DNA from: Siniperca chuatsi
Taxonomy: Eukaryota > Chordata > Actinopteri > Centrarchiformes > Sinipercidae
Direction of reading: 5' to 3'
Assembly (NCBI RefSeq): GCF_020085105.1
Contig: NC_058056.1
Location: 62,001-126,000, forward strand
Length of the DNA stretch: 64,000 bases
Shown: positions 1-13,000 of the stretch, piece by piece
Layout: each line of letters opens with the position of its first letter
How positions within the stretch are numbered: position 1 is the first letter of the stretch
The notes under the pieces: generated by a model
What the model was told of the DNA's origin: nothing
What the model saw: only the letters and a program-made list of their open reading frames with translations
Databases searched by the model: none
Made by a program: the position numbers and the translations under genes

Positions 1-2013
1 ATGGGCTTCCATGCTTTTCATTTTAGACAGGCAATTGAAAGCAAGCCTAAAAAGCTCGATCTTTACGTATTAGTACAAGAACTGGCTAAACACTGTGAAT
101 TCATTGAGAATTTTCCATACATGCAAATTGTTCTCCAGGAGAGATACTGGGTTATCTTTTCAATCAACAATAATGACATCTCAGAGAACCTTCCTGTATT
201 GCCTCCAGGAAGGATGCCGATCGCAGCTACGAGTTAAAACTGGATCTGATCCAACACTCACAGCACAGGTGGCGCATTTCTGAAACCTTACTGGACTGTT
301 GTCGCACCTGACTGGCTCATTGACTACAAACCCCGCCTTTTTGCATGAAATTGTAGCCGTGGCTGGATGGGAAAAGCCTAGGCTCTCTGGATGACCTACT
401 TTTTGAGTCGATTTTTAGTTGGCCAGACGAGAACTACAATTGTAAGTGTCGTTTAAACTGGGGTGAAATGATTCTCATTTTTGCCAAACAACTCAAAGAC
501 ATGCTGAAAAGTCTTGATCTTTACGTATTACAACAACAATTGGCCAAGCATTGTCAAACCCTAGTTATGAGAACAAGAACGGCATAAACATTGCTTCTTG
601 TTCTTGGATTTTCTATTAATACACAGTGTAAAGTCTCCTGAAAGACCAACAAAAATTGCCACAGCTGACTGTATTTCAAGTCATCCAGGCGGGATATTGG
701 GTTAAGTTTTCAACCAGCAATAATCACGTCTCAGATACACTTCATAGACTATGAAATTGCCTCTGCGAAAGGATAATGAATACAACTACGAGTTAAAACT
801 GGATCTGATACAACACTCACAGCACATGTGGTGCATTTCTGAAACCTTACTGGACTGATGTTGCACAATGATTGGCTCATTGACTACAAACCCAGCCTTT
901 TTGCATGAAATTGTAGCCATGGCTGGATGGGGAAAACCTAAGCTCTCTGGATAACCTACTTTATGAGTCTACTTTAGTTAGCCAGGCCAGGATTACAATT
1001 GTTAGTGTCGTTGAAAATGGGCTTCCATGCTTTTCATTTTAGACAGGCAATTGAAAGCAAGCCTAAAAAGCTCGATCTTTACGTATTAGTACAAGAACAG
1101 GCTAAACACTGTCAATTCATTGAGAATTTTCCATACATGCAAATTGTTCTCCAGGAGAGATACTGGGTTATCTTTTCAATCAACAATAATGACATCTCAG
1201 AGAACCTTCCTGTATTGCCTCCAGGAAGGATGCCGATCGCAGCTACGAGTTAAAACTGGATCTGATCCAACACTCACAGCACAGGTGGCGCATTTCTGAA
1301 ACCTTACTGGACTGTTGTCGCACCTGACTGGCTCATTGACTACAAACCCCGCCTTTTTGCATGAAATTGTAGCCGTGGCTGGATGGGAAAAGCCTAGGCT
1401 CTCTGGATGACCTACTTTTTGAGTCGATTTTTAGTTGGCCAGACGAGAACTACAATTGTAAGTGTCGTTTAAACTGGGGTGAAATGATTCTCATTTTTGC
1501 CAAACAACTCAAAGACATGCTGAAAAGTCTTGATCTTTACGTATTACAACAACAATTGGCCAAGCATTGTCAAACCCTAGTTATGAGAACAAGAACGGCA
1601 TAAACATTGCTTCTTGTTCTTGGATTTTCTATTAATACACAGTGTAAAGTCTCCTGAAAGACCAACAAAAATTGCCACAGCTGACTGTATTTCAAGTCAT
1701 CCAGGCGGGATATTGGGTTAAGTTTTCAACCAGCAATAATCACGTCTCAGATACACTTCATAGACTATGAAATTGCCTCTGCGAACGGATAATGAATACA
1801 ACTACGAGTTAAAACTGGATCTGATACAACACTCACAGCACATGTGGTGCATTTCTGAAACCTTACTGGACTGATGTTGCACAATGATTGGCTCATTGAC
1901 TACAAACCCCGCCTTTTGCATGGAATTGTAGCCATGGCTGGATGGGGAAAACCTAAGCTCTCTGGATAACCTACTTTATGAGTCTACTTTAGTTAGCCAG
2001 GCCAGGATTACAA

Positions 2014-2268
2014 TTGTTAGTGTCGTTGAAAATGGGCTTCCATGCTTTTCATTTTAGACAGGCAATTGAAAGCAAGCCTAAAAAGCTCGATCTTTACGTA
2101 TTAGTACAAGAACTGGCTAAACACTGTCAATTCATTGAGAATTTTCCATACATGCAAATTGTTCTCCAGGAGAGATACTGGGTTATCTTTTCAATCAACA
2201 ATAATGACATCTCAGAGAACCTTCCTGTATTGCCTCCAGGAAGGATGCCGATCGCAGCTACGAGTTAA
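2014..2268 (+). other. 84-codon ORF in half A of the satellite unit (representative)
   Basis: The ORF opens at TTG (84 codons) or at the ATG 18 bases downstream (78 codons, beginning MGFHAFHFRQAIES) and ends at TAA. It is open in 22 of the 25 units. In the units at 7021, 14128 and 18190 it is lost through the same event, one A missing from a run of five A. The product shows no signal peptide, no membrane segment and no family I recognise. Copies differ almost only at a silent CAC/CAT-type site and a Leu/Gln change. Because the units are nearly identical throughout, including outside the ORF, retention of the frame is not evidence of selection. The homologous stretch of half B has no matching ORF. 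Most likely a chance ORF fixed by array homogenisation; a translated micro-protein is not excluded. Confidence 0.2.
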
Positions 2269-2594
2269 AACTGGATCTGATCCAACACTCACAGCACAGG
2301 TGGCGCATTTCTGAAACCTTACTGGACTGTTGTCGCACCTGACTGGCTCATTGACTACAAACCCCGCCTTTTTGCATGAAATTGTAGCCGTGGCTGGATG
2401 GGAAAAGCCTAGGCTCTCTGGATGACCTACTTTTTGAGTCGATTTTTAGTTAGCCAGACGAGAACTACAATTGTAAGTGTCGTTTAAACTGGGGTGAAAT
2501 GATTCTCATTTTTGCCAAACAACTCAAAGACATGCTGAAAAGTCTTGATCTTTACGTATTACAACAACAATTGGCCAAGCATTGTCAAACCCTA

Positions 2595-2635
2595 GTTGTG
2601 AGAACAAGAACGGCATAAACATTGCTTCTTGTTCT
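2595..2635 (+). repeat. Hairpin in the B-specific segment of each satellite unit
   Basis: Inside the ~100 bp that half B has and half A lacks, AGAACAAGAA is followed 15 bases later by its exact reverse complement TTCTTGTTCT. The same inverted pair recurs at the corresponding place in the other units. A 10-bp stem is small and may be incidental, but it marks the B-specific insert. Confidence 0.6.
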
Positions 2636-5600
2636 TGGATTTTCTATTAATACACAGTGTAAAGTCTCCTGAAAGACCAACAAAAATTGCCACAGCTGAC
2701 TGTATTTCAAGTCATCCAGGCGGGATATTGGGTTAAGTTTTCAACCAGCAATAATCACGTCTCAGATACACTTCATAGACTATGAAATTGCCTCTGCGAA
2801 AGGATAATGAATACAACTACGAGTTAAAACTGGATCTGATACAACACTCACAGCACATGTGGTGCATTTCTGAAACCTTACTGGACTGATGTTGCACAAT
2901 GATTGGCTCATTGACTACAAACCCCGCCTTTTTGCATGAAATTGTAGCCATGGCTGGATGGGGAAAACCTAAGCTCTCTGGATAACCTACTTTATGAGTC
3001 TACTTTAGTTAGCCAGGCCAGGATTACAATTGTTAGTGTCGTTGAAAATGGGCTTCCATGCTTTTCATTTTAGACAGGCAATTGAAAGCAAGCCTAAAAA
3101 GCTCGATCTTTACGTATTAGTACAAGAACTGGCTAAACACTGTCAATTCATTGAGAATTTTCCATACATGCAAATTGTTCTCCAGGAGAGATACTGGGTT
3201 ATCTTTTCAATCAACAATAATGACATCTCAGAGAACCTTCCTGTATTGCCTCCAGGAAGGATGCCGATCGCAGCTACGAGTTAAAAACTGGATCTGATCC
3301 AACACTCACAGCACAGGTGGCGCATTTCTGAAACCTTACTGGACTGTTGTCGCACCTGACTGGCTCATTGACTACAAACCCCGCCTTTTTGCATGAAATT
3401 GTAGCCGTGGCTGGATGGGAAAAGCCTAGGCTCTCTGGATGACCTACTTTTTGAGTCGATTTTTAGTTAGCCAGACGAGAACTACAATTGTAAGTGTCGT
3501 TTAAACTGGGGTGAAATGATTCTCATTTTTGCCAAACAACTCAAAGACATGCTGAAAAGTCTTGATCTTTACGTATTACAACAACAATTGGCCAAGCATT
3601 GTCAAACCCTAGTTATGAGAACAAGAACGGCATAAACATTGCTTCTTGTTCTTGGATTTTCTATTAATACACAGTGTAAAGTCTCCTGAAAGACCAACAA
3701 AAATTGCCACAGCTGACTGTATTTCAAGTCATCCAGGCGGGATATTGGGTTAAGTTTTCAACCAGCAATAATCACGTCTCAGATACACTTCATAGACTAT
3801 GAAATTGCCTCTGCGAAAGGATAATGAATACAACTACGAGTTAAAACTGGATCTGATACAACACTCACAGCACATGTGGTGCATTTCTGAAACCTTACTG
3901 GACTGATGTTGCACAATGATTGGCTCATTGACTACAAACCCCGCCTTTTTGCATGAAATTGTAGCCATGGCTGGATGGGGAAAACCTAAGCTCTCTGGAT
4001 AACCTACTTTATGAGTCTACTTTAGTTAGCCAGGCCAGGATTACAATTGTTAGTGTCGTTGAAAATGGGCTTCCATGCTTTTCATTTTAGACAGGCAATT
4101 GAAAGCAAGCCTAAAAAGCTCGATCTTTACGTATTAGTACAAGAACTGGCTAAACACTGTCAATTCATTGAGAATTTTCCATATATGCAAATTGTTCTCC
4201 AGGAGAGATACTGGGTTATCTTTTCAATCAACAATAATGACATCTCAGAGAACCTTCCTGTATTGCCTCCAGGAAGGATGCCGATCGCAGCTACGAGTTA
4301 AAACTGGATCTGATCCAACACTCACAGCACAGGTGGCGCATTTCTGAAACCTTACTGGACTGTTGTCGCACCTGACTGGCTCATTGACTACAAACCCCGC
4401 CTTTTTGCATGAAATTGTAGCCGTGGCTGGATGGGAAAAGCCTAGGCTCTCTGGATGACCTACTTTTTGAGTCGATTTTTAGTTAGCCAGACGAGAACTA
4501 CAATTGTAAGTGTCGTTTAAACTGGGGTGAAATGATTCTCATTTTTGCCAAACAACTCAAAGACATGCTGAAAAGTCTTGATCTTTACGTATTACAACAA
4601 CAATTGGCCAAGCATTGTCAAACCCTAGTTGTGAGAACAAGAACGGCATAAACATTGCTTCTTGTTCTTGGATTTTCTATTAATACACAGTGTAAAGTCT
4701 CCTGAAAGACCAACAAAAATTGCCACAGCTGACTGTATTTCAAGTCATCCAGGCGGGATATTGGGTTAAGTTTTCAACCAGCAATAATCACGTCTCAGAT
4801 ACACTTCATAGACTATGAAATTGCCTCTGCGAAAGGATAATGAATACAACTACGAGTTAAAACTGGATCTGATACAACACTCACAGCACATGTGGTGCAT
4901 TTCTGAAACCTTACTGGACTGATGTTGCACAATGATTGGCTCATTGACTACAAACCCCGCCTTTTTGCATGAAATTGTAGCCATGGCTGGATGGGGAAAA
5001 CCTAAGCTCTCTGGATAACCTACTTTATGAGTCTACTTTAGTTAGCCAGGCCAGGATTACAATTGTTAGTGTCGTTGAAAATGGGCTTCCATGCTTTTCA
5101 TTTTAGACAGGCAATTGAAAGCAAGCCTAAAAAGCTCGATCTTTACGTATTAGTACAAGAACTGGCTAAACACTGTCAATTCATTGAGAATTTTCCATAC
5201 ATGCAAATTGTTCTCCAGGAGAGATACTGGGTTATCTTTTCAATCAACAATAATGACATCTCAGAGAACCTTCCTGTATTGCCTCCAGGAAGGATGCCGA
5301 TCGCAGCTACGAGTTAAAACTGGATCTGATCCAACACTCACAGCACAGGTGGCGCATTTCTGAAACCTTACTGGACTGTTGTCGCACCTGACTGGCTCAT
5401 TGACTACAAACCCCGCCTTTTTGCATGAAATTGTAGCCATGGCTGGATGGGAAAAGCCTAGGCTCTCTGGATGACCTACTTTTTGAGTCGATTTTTAGTT
5501 GGCCAGACGAGAACTACAATTGTAAGTGTCGTTTAAACTGGGGTGAAATGATTCTCATTTTTGCCAAACAACTCAAAGACATGCTGAAAAGTCTTGATCT

Positions 5601-6079
5601 TTACGATATTACAACAACAATTGGCCAAGCATTGTCAAACCCTAGTTGTGAGAACAAGAACGGCATAAACATTGCTTCTTGTTCTTGGATTTTCTATTAA
5701 TACACAGTGTAAAGTCTCCTGAAAGACCAACAAAAATTGCCACAGCTGACTGTATTTCAAGTCATCCAGGCGGGATATTGGGTTAAGTTTTCAACCAGCA
5801 ATAATCACGTCTCAGATACACTTCATAGACTATGAAATTGCCTCTGCGAAAGGATAATGAATACAACTACGAGTTAAAACTGGATCTGATACAACACTCA
5901 CAGCACATGTGGTGCATTTCTGAAACCTTACTGGACTGATGTTGCACAATGATTGGCTCATTGACTACAAACCCCGCCTTTTTGCATGAAATTGTAGCCA
6001 TGGCTGGATGGGGAAAACCTAAGCTCTCTGGATAACCTACTTTATGAGTCTACTTTAGTTAGCCAGGCCAGGATTACAA

Positions 6080-7020
6080 TTGTTAGTGTCGTTGAAAATG
6101 GGCTTCCATGCTTTTCATTTTAGACAGGCAATTGAAAGCAAGCCTAAAAAGCTCGATCTTTACGTATTAGTACAAGAACTGGCTAAACACTGTCAATTCA
6201 TTGAGAATTTTCCATACATGCAAATTGTTCTCCAGGAGAGATACTGGGTTATCTTTTCAATCAACAATAATGACATCTCAGAGAACCTTCCTGTATTGCC
6301 TCCAGGAAGGATGCCGATCGCAGCTACGAGTTAAAACTGGATCTGATCCAACACTCACAGCACAGGTGGCGCATTTCTGAAACCTTACTGGACTGTTGTC
6401 GCACCTGACTGGCTCATTGACTACAAACCCCGCCTTTTTGCATGAAATTGTAGCCGTGGCTGGATGGGAAAAGCCTAGGCTCTCTGGATGACCTACTTTT
6501 TGAGTCGATTTTTAGTTGGCCAGACGAGAACTACAATTGTAAGTGTCGTTTAAACTGGGGTGAAATGATTCTCATTTTTGCCAAACAACTCAAAGACATG
6601 CTGAAAAGTCTTGATCTTTACGTATTACAACAACAATTGGCCAAGCATTGTCAAACCCTAGTTATGAGAACAAGAACGGCATAAACATTGCTTCTTGTTC
6701 TTGGATTTTCTATTAATACACAGTGTAAAGTCTCCTGAAAGACCAACAAAAATTGCCACAGCTGACTGTATTTCAAGTCATCCAGGCGGGATATTGGGTT
6801 AAGTTTTCAACCAGCAATAATCACGTCTCAGATACACTTCATAGACTATGAAATTGCCTCTGTGAAAGGATAATGAATACAACTACGAGTTAAAACTGGA
6901 TCTGATACAACACTCACAGCACATGTGGTGCATTTCTGAAACCTTACTGGACTGATGTTGCACAAATGATTCTACTATAGTTAGCTGGAGGCCAGGATTA
7001 CAATTGTTAGCCAGATTCAA
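6080..7020. repeat. Short variant satellite unit (941 bp)
   Basis: The end of half B is replaced. After the GATGTTGCACAAATGATT stretch the sequence jumps to a CTACTATAGTTAG junction and skips about 75 bp of the normal tail. The following unit (7021) carries private variants: GACAGACAATT instead of GACAGGCAATT, GCTTGATC instead of GCTCGATC, and ACAGGAACTGG instead of ACAAGAACTGG. The same combination recurs only at 23267-24188. Confidence 0.85.
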
Positions 7021-10000
7021 TTGTTAGTGTCGTTGAAAATGGGCTTCCATGCTTTTCATTTTAGACAGACAATTGAAAGCAAGCCTAAAAGCTTGATCTT
7101 TACGTATTAGTACAGGAACTGGCTAAACACTGTCAATTCATTGAGAATTTTCCATATATGCAAATTGTTCTCCAGGAGAGATACTGGGTTATCTTTTCAA
7201 TCAACAATAATGACATCTCAGAGAACCTTCCTGTATTGCCTCCAGGAAGGATGCCGATCGCAGCTACGAGTTAAAACTGGATCTGATCCAACACTCACAG
7301 CACAGGTGGCGCATTTCTGAAACCTTACTGGACTGTTGTCGCACCTGACTGGCTCATTGACTACAAACCCCGCCTTTTTGCATGAAATTGTAGCCATGGC
7401 TGGATGGGAAAAGCCTAGGCTCTCTGGATGACCTACTTTTTGAGTCGATTTTTAGTTAGCCAGACGAGAACTACAATTGTAAGTGTCGTTTAAACTGGGG
7501 TGAAATGATTCTCATTTTTGCCAAACAACTCAAAGACATGCTGAAAAGTCTTGATCTTTACGTATTACAACAACAATTGGCCAAGCATTGTCAAACCCTA
7601 GTTATGAGAACAAGAACGGCATAAACATTGCTTCTTGTTCTTGGATTTTCTATTAATACACAGTGTAAAGTCTCCTGAAAGACCAACAAAAATTGCCACA
7701 GCTGACTGTATTTCAAGTCATCCAGGCGGGATATTGGGTTAAGTTTTCAACCAGCAATAATCACGTCTCAGATACACTTCATAGACTATGAAATTGCCTC
7801 TGCGAAAGGATAATGAATACAACTACGAGTTAAAACTGGATCTGATACAACACTCACAGCACATGTGGTGCATTTCTGAAACCTTACTGGACTGATGTTG
7901 CACAATGATTGGCTCATTGACTACAAACCCCGCCTTTTGCATGAAATTGTAGCCATGGCTGGATGGGGAAAACCTAAGCTCTCTGGATAACCTACTTTAT
8001 GAGTCTACTTTAGTTAGCCAGGCCAGGATTACAATTGTTAGTGTCGTTGAAAATGGGCTTCCATGCTTTTCATTTTAGACAGGCAATTGAAAGCAAGCCT
8101 AAAAAGCTCGATCTTTACGTATTAGTACAAGAACTGGCTAAACACTGTCAATTCATTGAGAATTTTCCATATATGCAAATTGTTCTCCAGGAGAGATACT
8201 GGGTTATCTTTTCAATCAACAATAATGACATCTCAGAGAACCTTCCTGTATTGCCTCCAGGAAGGATGCCGATCGCAGCTACGAGTTAAAACTGGATCTG
8301 ATCCAACACTCACAGCACAGGTGGCGCATTTCTGAAACCTTACTGGACTGTTGTCGCACCTGACTGGCTCATTGACTACAAACCCCGCCTTTTTGCATGA
8401 AATTGTAGCCGTGGCTGGATGGGAAAAGCCTAGGCTCTCTGGATGACCTACTTTTTGAGTCGATTTTTAGTTGGCCAGACGAGAACTACAATTGTAAGTG
8501 TCGTTTAAACTGGGGTGAAATGATTCTCATTTTTGCCAAACAACTCAAAGACATGCTGAAAAGTCTTGATCTTTACGTATTACAACAACAATTGGCCAAG
8601 CATTGTCAAACCCTAGTTATGAGAACAAGAACGGCATAAACATTGCTTCTTGTTCTTGGATTTTCTATTAATACACAGTGTAAAGTCTCCTGAAAGACCA
8701 ACAAAAATTGCCACAGCTGACTGTATTTCAAGTCATCCAGGCGGGATATTGGGTTAAGTTTTCAACCAGCAATAATCACGTCTCAGATACACTTCATAGA
8801 CTATGAAATTGCCTCTGCGAAAGGATAATGAATACAACTACGAGTTAAAACTGGATCTGATACAACACTCACAGCACATGTGGTGCATTTCTGAAACCTT
8901 ACTGGACTGATGTTGCACAATGATTGGCTCATTGACTACAAACCCCGCCTTTTTGCATGGAATTGTAGCCATGGCTGGATGGGGAAAACCTAAGCTCTCT
9001 GGATAACCTACTTTATGAGTCTACTTTAGTTAGCCAGGCCAGGATTACAATTGTTAGTGTCGTTGAAAATGGGCTTCCATGCTTTTCATTTTAGACAGGC
9101 AATTGAAAGCAAGCCTAAAAAGCTCGATCTTTACGTATTAGTACAAGAACTGGCTAAACACTGTCAATTCATTGAGAATTTTCCATACATGCAAATTGTT
9201 CTCCAGGAGAGATACTGGGTTATCTTTTCAATCAACAATAATGACATCTCAGAGAACCTTCCTGTATTGCCTCCAGGAAGGATGCCGATCGCAGCTACGA
9301 GTTAAAACTGGATCTGATCCAACACTCACAGCACAGGTGGCGCATTTCTGAAACCTTACTGGACTGTTGTCGCACCTGACTGGCTCATTGACTACAAACC
9401 CCGCCTTTTGCATGAAATTGTAGCCGTGGCTGGATGGGAAAAGCCTAGGCTCTCTGGATGACCTACTTTTTGAGTCGATTTTTAGTTAGCCAGACGAGAA
9501 CTACAATTGTAAGTGTCGTTTAAACTGGGGTGAAATGATTCTCATTTTTGCCAAACAACTCAAAGACATGCTGAAAAGTCTTGATCTTTACGTATTACAA
9601 CAACAATTGGCCAAGCATTGTCAAACCCTAGTTGTGAGAACAAGAACGGCATAAACATTGCTTCTTGTTCTTGGATTTTCTATTAATACACAGTGTAAAG
9701 TCTCCTGAAAGACCAACAAAAATTGCCACAGCTGACTGTATTTCAAGTCATCCAGGCGGGATATTGGGTTAAGTTTTCAACCAGCAATAATCACGTCTCA
9801 GATACACTTCATAGACTATGAAATTGCCTCTGCGAAAGGATAATGAATACAACTACGAGTTAAAACTGGATCTGATACAACACTCACAGCACATGTGGTG
9901 CATTTCTGAAACCTTACTGGACTGATGTTGCACAATGATTGGCTCATTGACTACAAACCCCGCCTTTTTGCATGAAATTGTAGCCATGGCTGGATGGGGA

Positions 10001-13000
10001 AAACCTAAGCTCTCTGGATAACCTACTTTATGAGTCTACTTTAGTTAGCCAGGCCAGGATTACAATTGTTAGTGTCGTTGAAAATGGGCTTCCATGCTTT
10101 TCATTTTAGACAGGCAATTGAAAGCAAGCCTAAAAAGCTCGATCTTTACGTATTAGTACAAGAACTGGCTAAACACTGTCAATTCATTGAGAATTTTCCA
10201 TATATGCAAATTGTTCTCCAGGAGAGATACTGGGTTATCTTTTCAATCAACAATAATGACATCTCAGAGAACCTTCCTGTATTGCCTCCAGGAAGGATGC
10301 CGATCGCAGCTACGAGTTAAAACTGGATCTGATCCAACACTCACAGCACAGGTGGCGCATTTCTGAAACCTTACTGGACTGTTGTCGCACCTGACTGGCT
10401 CATTGACTACAAACCCCGCCTTTTTGCATGAAATTGTAGCCGTGGCTGGATGGGAAAAGCCTAGGCTCTCTGGATGACCTACTTTTGAGTCGATTTTTAG
10501 TTGGCCAGACGAGAACTACAATTGTAAGTGTCGTTTAAACTGGGGTGAAATGATTCTCATTTTTGCCAAACAACTCAAAGACATGCTGAAAAGTCTTGAT
10601 CTTTACGTATTACAACAACAATTGGCCAAGCATTGTCAAACCCTAGTTATGAGAACAAGAACGGCATAAACATTGCTTCTTGTTCTTGGATTTTCTATTA
10701 ATACACAGTGTAAAGTCTCCTGAAAGACCAACAAAAATTGCCACAGCTGACTGTATTTCAAGTCATCCAGGCGGGATATTGGGTTAAGTTTTCAACCAGC
10801 AATAATCACGTCTCAGATACACTTCATAGACTATGAAATTGCCTCTGCGAAAGGATAATGAATACAACTACGAGTTAAAACTGGATCTGATACAACACTC
10901 ACAGCACATGTGGTGCATTTCTGAAACCTTACTGGACTGATGTTGCACAATGATTGGCTCATTGACTACAAACCCCGCCTTTTTGCATGAAATTGTAGCC
11001 ATGGCTGGATGGGGAAAACCTAAGCTCTCTGGATAACCTACTTTATGAGTCTACTTTAGTTAGCCAGGCCAGGATTACAATTGTTAGTGTCGTTGAAAAT
11101 GGGCTTCCATGCTTTTCATTTTAGACAGGCAATTGAAAGCAAGCCTAAAAAGCTCGATCTTTACGTATTAGTACAAGAACTGGCTAAACACTGTCAATTC
11201 ATTGAGAATTTTCCATACATGCAAATTGTTCTCCAGGAGAGATACTGGGTTATCTTTTCAATCAACAATAATGACATCTCAGAGAACCTTCCTGTATTGC
11301 CTCCAGGAAGGATGCCGATCGCAGCTACGAGTTAAAACTGGATCTGATCCAACACTCACAGCACAGGTGGCGCATTTCTGAAACCTTACTGGACTGTTGT
11401 CGCACCTGACTGGCTCATTGACTACAAACCCCGCTTTTTGCATGAAATTGTAGCCGTGGCTGGATGGGAAAAGCCTAGGCTCTCTGGATGACCTACTTTT
11501 TGAGTCGATTTTTAGTTGGCCAGACGAGAACTACAATTGTAAGTGTCGTTTAAACTGGGGTGAAATGATTCTCATTTTTGCCAAACAACTCAAAGACATG
11601 CTGAAAAGTCTTGATCTTTACGTATTACAACAACAATTGGCCAAGCATTGTCAAACCCTAGTTATGAGAACAAGAACGGCATAAACATTGCTTCTTGTTC
11701 TTGGATTTTCTATTAATACACAGTGTAAAGTCTCCTGAAAGACCAACAAAAATTGCCACAGCTGACTGTATTTCAAGTCATCCAGGCGGGATATTGGGTT
11801 AAGTTTTCAACCAGCAATAATCACGTCTCAGATACACTTCATAGACTATGAAATTGCCTCTGTGAAAGGATAATGAATACAACTACGAGTTAAAACTGGA
11901 TCTGATACAACACTCACAGCACATGTGGTGCATTTCTGAAACCTTACTGGACTGATGTTGCACAATGATTGGCTCATTGACTACAAACCCCGCCTTTTTG
12001 CATGAAATTGTAGCCATGGCTGGATGGGGAAAACCTAAGCTCTCTGGATAACCTACTTTATGAGTCTACTTTAGTTAGCCAGGCCAGGATTACAATTGTT
12101 AGTGTCGTTGAAAATGGGCTTCCATGCTTTTCATTTTAGACAGGCAATTGAAAGCAAGCCTAAAAAGCTCGATCTTTACGTATTAGTACAAGAACTGGCT
12201 AAACACTGTCAATTCATTGAGAATTTTCCATATATGCAAATTGTTCTCCAGGAGAGATACTGGGTTATCTTTTCAATCAACAATAATGACATCTCAGAGA
12301 ACCTTCCTGTATTGCCTCCAGGAAGGATGCCGATCGCAGCTACGAGTTAAAACTGGATCTGATCCAACACTCACAGCACAGGTGGCGCATTTCTGAAACC
12401 TTACTGGACTGTTGTCGCACCTGACTGGCTCATTGACTACAAACCCCGCCTTTTTGCATGAAATTGTAGCCGTGGCTGGATGGGAAAAGCCTAGGCTCTC
12501 TGGATGACCTACTTTTTGAGTCGATTTTTAGTTAGCCAGACGAGAACTACAATTGTAAGTGTCGTTTAAACTGGGGTGAAATGATTCTCATTTTTGCCAA
12601 ACAACTCAAAGACATGCTGAAAAGTCTTGATCTTTACGTATTACAACAACAATTGGCCAAGCATTGTCAAACCCTAGTTATGAGAACAAGAACGGCATAA
12701 ACATTGCTTCTTGTTCTTGGATTTTCTATTAATACACAGTGTAAAGTCTCCTGAAAGACCAACAAAAATTGCCACAGCTGACTGTATTTCAAGTCATCCA
12801 GGCGGGATATTGGGTTAAGTTTTCAACCAGCAATAATCACGTCTCAGATACACTTCATAGACTATGAAATTGCCTCTGCGAAAGGATAATGAATACAACT
12901 ACGAGTTAAAACTGGATCTGATACAACACTCACAGCACATGTGGTGCATTTCTGAAACCTTACTGGACTGATGTTGCACAATGATTGGCTCATTGACTAC

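Larger units (their letters stand above)
2014..3029 (+). repeat. Representative satellite unit with dimeric A+B structure
   Basis: One complete unit. Half A spans about 2014-2470 (457 bp) and half B about 2471-3029 (559 bp). The halves align over most of their length. Both open with a TTGTTAGTGTCG- or TTGTAAGTGTCG-like start, both carry a GATCTTTACGTATTA block followed by a CAA-rich stretch and a GGC(T/C)AA(A/G)CA(C/T)TGTCAA block, and both end with a long shared tail running from CTGGATCTGAT through GGCTCATTGACTACAAACC to the next start. The unit therefore arose by duplication of an ancestral ~0.46-kb monomer, divergence of the two copies, and later amplification of the dimer. B is longer because it carries about 100 bp absent from A, near 2595-2700. 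Confidence 0.9.
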
